A model generated the notes under the pieces. That model saw nothing but the letters and a program-made list of their open reading frames with translations, did no database searches and was not told where the DNA came from. Positions 56,617 to 64,000 of a stretch of DNA of 64,000 nucleotides are shown here, in pieces. The stretch's first letter is position 1. Each line of letters opens with the position of its first letter. The position numbers and the translations under genes are program-made. The stretch comes from Zygnema cylindricum (lineage: Eukaryota; Streptophyta; Zygnematophyceae; Zygnematales; Zygnemataceae). The stretch lies in the NCBI GenBank assembly GCA_037447655.1, contig JBBHKE010002686.1:43316-107315 (forward strand), given 5' to 3'.

Positions 56617-57077
56617 CGATTATGTGACTGTTGTTTTTGACATTGAAAGTGTTCAATGATAAATATTTGAGTCTGAAGGTGAAGCTTACGCCCTTCTCGA
56701 CCACTTCATATTTCACGATGTCGATGGGAGATTGTCGCTCTCACACGTTACAGGCGCAAGCCTGCTATAAGATTTATTCCCCGCAGTCTGTCAAACAACA
56801 CTAGTCCTCTCTCTTCAGTCAGTTCACTGCTTTTGAAAGTAAAAATATCACATGCTAAGTACTTTCACTTTTCTCATTTTAGCCGTTTCCCTTTAAACCA
56901 GCTAATGAAGAACTTTATGTTATCTTTCTTTAAGAGTATTGCTCCTAAAAAGGCCCGATATGGACTTACCCAATCTTTTGCAGATAGAGTGTAGTTGAAA
57001 GTTGACCCTTCGGATGCAAAAGCAGGAGTGGAGAAGGTCAAAATAAAAAAAATAAATGTGAGTAACGTGTTTGCCAT
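56617..57077 (-). pseudogene. Alpha-carbonic anhydrase-like 5' fragment
   Basis: Two exons on minus. Exon 57077-56970 codes a signal peptide (MANTLLTFIFFILTFSTPAF, cleavage after AFA likely) and FNYTLSAKDW, ending at a perfect donor GTAAGT. Exon 56761-56617 (acceptor TATAGCAG, phase 0) has ERQSPIDIVKYEVVEK and later NNSHIIG. QSPIDI and the following N-x-H are alpha-carbonic anhydrase hallmarks; the enzyme hydrates CO2, here in a secreted or luminal setting. An in-frame TGA (56743-56741) lies just before ERQSPID. No exon with the zinc-binding HxH is found downstream, where simple repeats begin. I call it a truncated pseudogene. Confidence 0.55.
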
Positions 57078-57233
57078 GCTTCTTGTTGGCTGAGAGAAGA
57101 CGAGAAAAAGACAAAGTCAAGATCCTTAAAATATAAACTGCGCAACAAACGCGTTTCCACTCGAGGTTCAAACTATGCTTTAAGAGAGTATGTTAGTGCA
57201 CACAATTTTCAACTATGGCAAAAATCTCGTATA

Positions 57234-57310
57234 TTGAACCGGCTTAGGGTGACGTTCCATCGGAAGAAAAGTGGCGTAGTTTACAGAAATCCACGACCCT
57301 CTGTACCAAA
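57234..57310. mobile_element. Recurring terminal motif of a DNA-element family
   Basis: GGCTTAGGGTGACGTTCCAT, CGGAAGAAAAGTGG and AGTTTACAG; the same ordered motif is at about 10175 and 12070 (reverse complement), and at 33370 and 33430. Confidence 0.45.
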
Positions 57311-57528
57311 TCATACCGCCTATTTTGTTTTTATACGAAAAAAAAATTTACAAAGAATGTTGCCGATACTCTCTGAAGGTCTTGGAGGCAATACTGGCCG
57401 TTGGATGTTCATTTACATGGAGTTCGCTTCATTTTTTTGTGTAACTGTCAACCCACCTCGAAGAGGTGGGTTGGAAGATACAGAAAAAAAAAAATCGTGA
57501 CACGTTGGACGATTAAGCTACTTGTCAT

Positions 57529-58025
57529 TGTTACGATTCAATTTGGAGAATCGTCTAAGACTTGGACGCGTACGATATTTTGGTTCGCGGCGACGTCACT
57601 TCAATGAAATCCTACGTTTGGCCTTTCGTGCGTGTGCAGCGCACGAAAGTATTCGTTCGAAGTTTTGTGGTATACGGCGCACCAAACCCTCTCTTTCTTC
57701 TCTTCTCTTCGCGAAGGAGAAAAGCGCGCCAACCACTTTTTTGCGTGCTTTCTTCCTCCCGTGGGCCTTCCTACGAAAGGCGCCACCTTTGTTTATTTGT
57801 TGTGCACGGCACGTTTTATTGGCAGCTATTTAAGGTAGTTTGTGCAGCTGCAGAATATAACTTCAGTGTTTATTTATTATAGGAAGAGGGAAGAGTGAGG
57901 GAAAGGGAAAAGCCTTGTAAAAAAGGCTTCGGCCACTTTTTATATAAAGATATCTTTTTGTGGCCAACTTGTGTGTTTATTATTTTGTGCTTCTGCTGCA
58001 TACCACCTCTGTGGTATATCTTACA
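57529..58025 (+). repeat. 5' LTR of element F
   Basis: TGTTACGATTCAATTTGG ... TATATCTTACA, 497 bp. Confidence 0.93.
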
Positions 58026-58077
58026 ATTGGTATAGGAGCAGGTTATAGCTCCACTCAAAGTGGCGAGTGTAGACGCC

Positions 58078-59531
58078 ATGGGGAAGAACAAGAATAAGTC
58101 TTCCCCATTCACCCCTTCCTCATCTTCCTTCACTCCATTGGAAATCGAGGATCCACAGGATCCCCATCAAGCCAGAGCTAAGGCTAGTTTTGGCTTCAAT
58201 GTTCCTCCTCCACTTATGCCTCCCAAACAATGACTAGTGGTGGAAGCGGTGTCGTCGAGGAACGATTGAGCTCCCAATTCGACAAGCTCCTCATTCTTAT
58301 GGAGCAACGGTTCTCAGATATCGAACGGAAGATATCGAATCCGGTTCGAGGAAATCCGGAACCTGATATGAATGGTGATGATCCCGGTGGAGATGACGAC
58401 AATGATGCTTTGAAGAAAGATTTCGGAAAAGGGAAAATCTTCGTCGACAATGATACGGATTTGGATGACGAGGATGAACAAGAGAATTTATACTCGATGC
58501 CAAGGAAAACAATCGTTTTCAATGGGAGTAACTATGCCTCTTGGAAGAAATACATCAAGACGCAATTAATGTTGCGCCACCTACGAAAGGAAGTAATTGG
58601 CGAGGAGGTGCTTCCGGACTTCGACCGGAAGGCTCGGAGGACATGGAAAAGAAGGAACCTTGCAGCAATTACGAGCCTCATGCAATCTTGTTCTCCATCT
58701 ATTCACGACCACTTCCTTACTCACGCATCTGCTCACGAATGTTGGAGATCGCTCGAGAATCAATTTGAGAAAAGTGCGCAAAATAAGGGACAACAAATTT
58801 TTGGAGAGTTCATCCAATTCAAACTTAGACCAAATGAATCTATTGATGAGGCTGTAAAATGCTACAATATTATCATACAACACCTACTAAATAATGGTAG
58901 AGTCATCATGGATTAGGATAAGGTCACCGGTGTATTAAAAGCACTTCCGGATAAAATGCTTCATCTAAAACAAATCTTACAAATCCGTGACAATTCCACC
59001 TATGATTATGCGGTCAATTATCTCAAAACAGCAGAAGAACAGGCCAAAGAGTTTAGAGGACCAAAGGATGTAGGAACTCTAAATGTAACCTCACCCGATG
59101 GTTCAGAACTTAATTTTCTCCGTGGCAAAAGGTGCGGTAGAGGTGGTGGTGCTAGAGGAAATGGAGGTCCTAGAAATCAGGGAAATAGGAATCAGAAACC
59201 TCAGACTGAAAATATGACATGCTTTCGGTGTAAGCAAACGGGCCATGGATCTTCCACATGTTCGGATAATGTTAAAGAATGTTACTTTTGTGGAAAGATG
59301 GGTCACATCTCCACCCATTGTCTTTTTAGACTCAATGGTGGCAGTGGTGGTCGAAGCGACTGTCAAGGTGGACGTGGCGGCGGTCGAAATGGTGGACGAG
59401 GTGGCGGCCAAAGGGGACGCGGTGGCGGCCATGGAAATTTCTTCTCAATTTTCGAAGGAGGAGAAGAGAGCGCTCAAATATTTTCATTTTTGAAACTTCT
59501 TTCTCTGTCTGATGACGTCAACAGCAAATAA
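58078..59531 (+). pseudogene. Element F gag
   Basis: The ATG at 58078 opens MGKNKNKSSPFTPSSSS, like B Gag, but stops at TGA (58231). The next frame starts at the overlapping ATG (58230) and runs to a TAG at 58914: FNGSNYASWKKYIKTQLML, SIHDHFLTHASAHECWRSL. A third piece (58956-59531) has two CCHC knuckles, CFRCKQTGHGSSTC and CYFCGKMGHISTHC, and a Gly-rich tail ending at TAA. Confidence 0.85.
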
Positions 59532-60701
59532 AAGGAGTGGGTAATCGATTCCGGTACGCTGCACCACGTGTGCACTGACGCTACTTTATTTTTGGATATG
59601 CGCCAACTCACAAGTCCGAAACGCATATTTGTGGCAAGTGGCCACGTGATTCACATTGGTACGGTTGGAACAATACCGCTTCATTTTATTACGTACGACC
59701 CTGACGGCGTGGAAAAATTCAACGAAACAAAATTGACGGACGTTTTATATATGCCTGAAGATTCAACAAACTTATTGTCGGTACCTCAGATTCAACGAAC
59801 CGGCTGCAGTGTAATTCCGCACGGCGACGGCACTATACAAATTATGACAAAAAATTGAGTCGTCGTTGGAGGAGTTTTTACATACACACTCCACAGCACC
59901 TTATTTTGGCGGCGGCCACCAATGGACTCACTTATTAGTGGCGTATCGAGTCCAACGCCGATTCACAAGGAGGACTTGAGCTTGTGGCATCATCGGATGT
60001 GCCACACATCGAAGGAAAATTTAAAGAGGATGATCAAGACATCATGTGTTCGCAGTCTTGATCTTACATCCGGGGAAAAGATAAATGGATGCAAGGGGTG
60101 CAGTCAAGGACGACAAATCCGAAAGCCGCATCCGGCCAAAGACATAAATTATCGATTGAAGTATCCGTTGGAGCTCGTGCATATCGATTTATGTGGACAT
60201 ATAACTCCGGCAAGCATTGGAGGAAATCGATATGTCATGGTAATTATTGATGATTTTTTTCGCTTTTCTTGGGTTTATCTTCTCAAGAAAAAGTCTGATG
60301 CCTTTGGAAAATTCAAGGAATGGAATATTATGGTCGAAAGACAATCCGATCGGAAATTAACATCGGTGCGATCGGATAATGGCGGAGAATTTGTGATTTT
60401 TGAGAATTATTGTAAGGAGTGGGGAATTAGGCAACAATCTACGGCTTTGTACTCTCCCGAATCTAAAGGTATAGCCGAAAGTAAAAACCGAACATTACAA
60501 AAAATGGTTCGTGCTATGGTATACTCTTCGGGCAACAAAATCTTCTTAGGGGGAGATGCGATTTTAACCGCCAACTATATTTGCAATCGTCGTCTTACCT
60601 CAATTTCCGAGGAGAAGACACCTTATGAGCTTTGCGATTGGACAAAAACTGACCATTCATCATCTCCGTATTTGGGGATGTCGTGCTACGGTCTACATTG
60701 A
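59532..60701 (+). pseudogene. Element F protease and integrase
   Basis: Protease KEWVIDSGTLHHVCTDA (DSG active site) follows the TAA directly. Then MPEDSTNLLSVPQIQRTG, LWHHRMCHTSKENLKRMI, CKGCSQG and the integrase core with HIDLCGH, VRSDNGGEFV and PESKGIAESKNRTLQ. Stops occur at 59856-59858 and 60699. Confidence 0.85.
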
Positions 60702-61346
60702 GCGGCCTAAACGAAGAGGCAAATTTGCGCCAATGAGTTGGCCGGGAATTTTTATTGGATATAGTTCGAAAGGGAATTTATATCGAGTATTTGGTCCAAT
60801 CCGCAACATTGTAGAGGAATCCCGAAATGTTGATTTCCATGAAGATTTGCAATCCGCAATTCGTTCATCGGAGAAATTAAATCGGAATTTGGATTTTCAT
60901 GAAATGCATGAAATTGAAGCATTTCCGGACATTGACGAATCGGATTCCGAAGTTGAAAACAATTCAAATAACAATGTTAAGAAATCTCGATCTGAATTGA
61001 AAGAAATTCCTTACATTGAAATTGATAATCGAATTGACACCACTCACGACTCTCGAATGTCTTCGAACACTCAAAAATCGGAGAGCTCTAAATCAAGCAA
61101 ATCAAGTGGAATAGTGATTGAATTGAAAAGAAAAAGGAACCCAAAATTGTGCTTTAACGAAGAAATAGAGAAAACAAGGGAAAGAAACCTATCCGTTTTA
61201 TTAAGAATTCACATTACTTTATTTCCGATTCGAAAGAATCAAATTTAATTTTATAGCAATCATTATGCAATAATCTAGCCGGAGATCATGAAACATACTC
61301 GGAGGCAAGAAGTTCTTGTGATTGGGAATCGAAGAGGAAGCCGGCA
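60702..61346 (+). pseudogene. Element F integrase C-terminus and linker
   Basis: Open piece 60625-61248: HHLRIWGCRATVYIERPKRR, PGIFIGYSSKGNLYRVF, then an Asp/Glu/Asn-rich linker. A frame change follows in the stretch before RT. Confidence 0.75.
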
Positions 61347-61978
61347 TTGGAGAGAGAATTTAATTCAATTGTGGAAAATTGGACATTTGAGGAAGTAATT
61401 TTACCGAAGGATAAAAAGGCAATCGATGCCAAGTGGGTTTTCAAAAAGAAAACAGGTGCTTCAGGAGAAGTGATTAAATACAAGGCAAGGCTTGTATGCA
61501 AGGGGTTTCAGCAACGAGAGGGGGTCGACTATATGGAGACATATGCGCCCGATGTTAAATTCAACTCATTACGTATGATTATTGCAATTGCTGCTGCAAG
61601 ACATAAACACGTCCACCAAAGGGCATCGAAACAGCTTTCTTGAATGGCGAGCTTGAAGAGGAGGTTTATATGAAAATTCCGGAGGGCGTGACGTCAAGGG
61701 AAGGAAAAGTATGGCGCCTCCGTAAATCTCTCTATGGGTTGAAGCAGGCGCCCAAGACTTGGTACGTGCGCCTACCTAAAGTTCTACTCGAATTCGGTTT
61801 CACCCGTACAGTCTCAGATTCTGGCGTGTACGTAAAGGGTGAAGGCGCGGATGAAATTATATTCTCTGTCTACGTCGACGATTTTATTATAACGTCCGAC
61901 AGTTTGGATCGTATCCGCGAGTTAAAGGCGTACTTGCGCCTACATTTCAAGGTAACTGACCTTGGGGAGGTACGGTAA
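61347..61978 (+). pseudogene. Element F reverse transcriptase
   Basis: 61347-61643: KDKKAIDAKWVFKKKTGASG, YKARLVCKGFQQREGVDY. A frameshift at about 61630 falls within the MD(I/V)KTAFLNGEL motif. 61640-61978: SLYGLKQAPKTWY and the polymerase box VYVDDFIITSD, then stop TAA. Confidence 0.85.
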
Positions 61979-62050
61979 ATATTGGGAATCGAAATGATAC
62001 GATTCGCAAACGGCAATATAAAGTAATGTCAAGCTCAGTATTGTCGCGAA

Positions 62051-62808
62051 GTGTTAACAAGGTTTTCTATGCTAGATGCGAAATCGATGTCAACACCTTT
62101 GGACGCAAAAGTACAATTGCAAAAGTACAATGACGAACCGACGGTTGAAGTCCCCTATCGTGAGGCGATTGGGAGTCTTATGTACCTTAGCGTAGGTACA
62201 CGTCCAGATATTTCGGCGGCCGTATCAATGGTCAGTCGATTTTGTCAAGCGGCAAAAAGGGCGCACTGGGAAGCGGTCAAGCGAATCTTTCGCTATCTTG
62301 CACGTACAATGGAAATCGGTCTGACATTCAAATCTAGCGATTCGCTAGAGTGCATCGGCTATTGCGATGTAAATGGGGAGGAGATTACGTCATGGGAAAA
62401 TCTACCTCTGGATACGCTTTTGTTTTCGGTGGGGCGCCAATCTCATGGAGTTCGCGCCTCCAACCAACTGTCGCGTTAAGTTCTACGGAAGCGGAGTATA
62501 TGGCCGCTTGCCACGCAGACAAAGCATCAGTTTGGATCAAAGAAATGTTCAACGAGTTAAAATTTCCTATTGGCTGTTTGATTATTTTTACGGACAGTAT
62601 GAGTTCTATGGCACTAGTTAAAAATCCGGTATTTCACAAACGTACGAAACACATACGCATACAATGGCATTTCGTGCGAGATCTTGTGATGGCCAACGAG
62701 GTTGAATTTAAATTTGTGACGACTCTGGGAGAAGCTGCCGACATGCTGACCAAGGCAACCGTACATGATGTACTTCTGAGGGGGCGGCCCAAATTAGGGT
62801 TGACTTGA
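62051..62808 (+). pseudogene. Element F RT end and RNase H
   Basis: 62051-62479 holds PYREAIGSLMYLSVGTRPDI and RIFRYLARTMEIG, then a frameshift near CDVNG. 62350-62808 continues with STSGYAFVFGGAPISWSSRL, LSSTEAEYMAACHA, FTDSMSSMALVKNPVFHKRT and TKHIRIQWHFVRD, and ends TGA (62806). Confidence 0.85.
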
Positions 62809-62841
62809 CGATATCCACAATTCTCCAATTGAAAGGGGGAT

Positions 62842-63338
62842 TGTTACGATTCAATTTGGAGAATCGTCTAAGACTTGGACGCGCGCGATATTTTGGTTCG
62901 CGGCGACGTCACTTCAATGAAATGGTACGTTTGGCATTTCGTGCGCGTACGGCGCACGAAAGTATTCGTTCGAAGTTTCGTGGTATACGGCGCATGAAAC
63001 CTTCTCTTTCTTCTCTTCTCTTCGCGAAGGAGAAAAGCGCGCCAACCACTTTTCTGCATGCTTTCTTCCTCCCGTGGGCCTTCTTACGAAAGGCGCCACC
63101 TTTGTTTATCCGTCGTGCACGGCACGTTTTATTGGCAGCTATTTAAGGTAGTTTGTGCAGCTGTAAAATATAACTTCAGTGTTCATTTATTATAGGAAGA
63201 GGGAAGAGTGAGCGAAAGGGAAAAGCCTTGTAAAAAAGGCTTTGGCCACTTTTTATATAAATATATCTTTTTGTGGCCAATTTGTGTGTTTATTCTTGTG
63301 TGCTTCCGCTGCATACCACCTCTGTGGTATATCTTACA
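62842..63338 (+). repeat. 3' LTR of element F
   Basis: 497 bp, TGTTACG ... CTTACA, followed by GTCAT. Confidence 0.93.
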
Positions 63339-63343
63339 GTCAT

Positions 63344-64000
63344 GATGGAAAACCAACGAAAAATCTTAAGATTTGCACATGACACACGGTTTCCAAAATA
63401 CAACCGAAAATAAAAACGAAATTTGTAACATTCCCTCATCACGCTATTTTCGGAAACTTTTGTTTGCCACACTATTTCTCCCAAAGGACTTTCGTTATGT
63501 TCGAAAATTGAAACCCTAAAAAATGAGTTGGCGTATAGACTAGCGTCTGCAAAAGTATAAAAGTTTTGTCGTATGATAACTTCGTACGCATGTACACGAT
63601 ACGCAAGTCAATATTTGAAGTTAGGTTTGTCGGTGCTAAAAATCTGAAAGATATTCAATATCGGATCGTAGCTTGCGTGGCGCCAGTCAATTTAGAACAC
63701 GTGGCTTACAGACTCTACGTGATGGAACATCGAGTTAATCGACCTGGTCTGTAGAGTTTGCCGTACAATTACAGAAACGTATGATGGAACTTCACCCTTA
63801 GGGCGTGTCCCCATGTAACCGATATTTTGAAATGTTATTTTGGAATTTAGCGTTGATTTTACGGTGTACTTTTCAAAGTGTGCCTATGTCAATCGTTACT
63901 TGCGCGTTCATTATTTTGAATATGTGGCAGTTGTACACGTCGCCAATACTTGCGACACCTGTAGACGCAAACAAACTGCTGACATTTGTAGACGCCGACG
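63344..64000. other. Right flank, no gene seen
   Basis: AT-rich. At about 63782 CCACTCTTAGGG-like text (AACTTCACCCTTAGGGCG) repeats the terminal motif seen at 33400 and 57240. The last 50 bases resemble 13000-13060. A 62-codon frame at 63566-63754 has no recognised feature. Confidence 0.4.

Larger units (their letters stand above)
57529..63338 (+). mobile_element. Ty1/copia element F, complete with LTRs, coding decayed
   Basis: LTRs of equal length (497 bp each) flanked by the target duplication GTCAT (57524-57528 and 63339-63343). Primer-binding site ATTGGTATAGGAGC (58026 on) is a diverged 3'-end initiator tRNA site. Polypurine tract GAAAGGGGGA at 62831-62840. Gag-pol order is as in copia; proteins are closest to element B. 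About 30 differences between LTRs by eye, and several stops and frameshifts, make it an old insertion. Confidence 0.93.

Noticed and set aside
56741-56743. TGA read as selenocysteine in the carbonic anhydrase-like fragment
   Set aside because: No hairpin evidence was found and the rest of the gene is missing, so a nonsense mutation is simpler.

Overview
This is a nuclear eukaryotic locus dominated by transposable elements, with a small host-gene island. Spliceosomal GT-AG introns, a PPR protein with an SMR-like C-terminus, and a TOUGH/GPATCH1 homologue point to the green plant lineage (a streptophyte, possibly an alga). I cannot name the species.

Layout. 1-9.2 kb: a minus-strand Ty1/copia element (B) interrupted by a complete plus-strand copia element (A, 670-6974, TSD AGTAT). 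The first 341 bases are an exact letter-for-letter mirror (reversed, not complemented) of bases 459-799, which is very probably a data artefact. 9.8-12.5 kb and 34.1-37.0 kb: two copies of the same composite of non-autonomous DNA elements. 13.7-30.8 kb: a three-level nest of related copia elements. C (oldest, decayed) is cut by E, and E's 5' LTR is cut by D (18681-25097, TSD AGCCG). D is nearly intact; its gag-pol frame is broken only by a 29-bp tandem duplication. 30.8-37.2 kb: inverted-repeat elements and MITEs.

Host genes, all on the minus strand: a two-exon PPR-SMR protein (37457-39816); a TOUGH/GPATCH1-like RNA-processing factor with twelve recognised coding exons (45277-55133; its first exon or exons were not found); and the first two exons of a secreted alpha-carbonic anhydrase-like gene (56617-57077), with an in-frame TGA and no recognisable 3' half. 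Between and inside these genes lie CT/GA-rich arrays, hairpin MITEs, a roughly 21-bp minisatellite and a 10-N assembly gap (44250-44259). 57529-63338: copia element F, with 497-bp LTRs, TSD GTCAT and decayed coding.

How the parts relate. There are two copia lineages. A, C, D and E share a primer-binding site resembling the anticodon arm of initiator tRNA (half-tRNA priming), a Gag reading frame that opens inside the LTR, and a pair of covarying hairpins near the LTR 3' end. B and F use the common 3'-end initiator-tRNA primer site and carry two zinc knuckles in Gag. The host genes show no functional link to one another. TOUGH-like proteins act in nuclear RNA processing, and PPR-SMR proteins usually act on organellar RNA.
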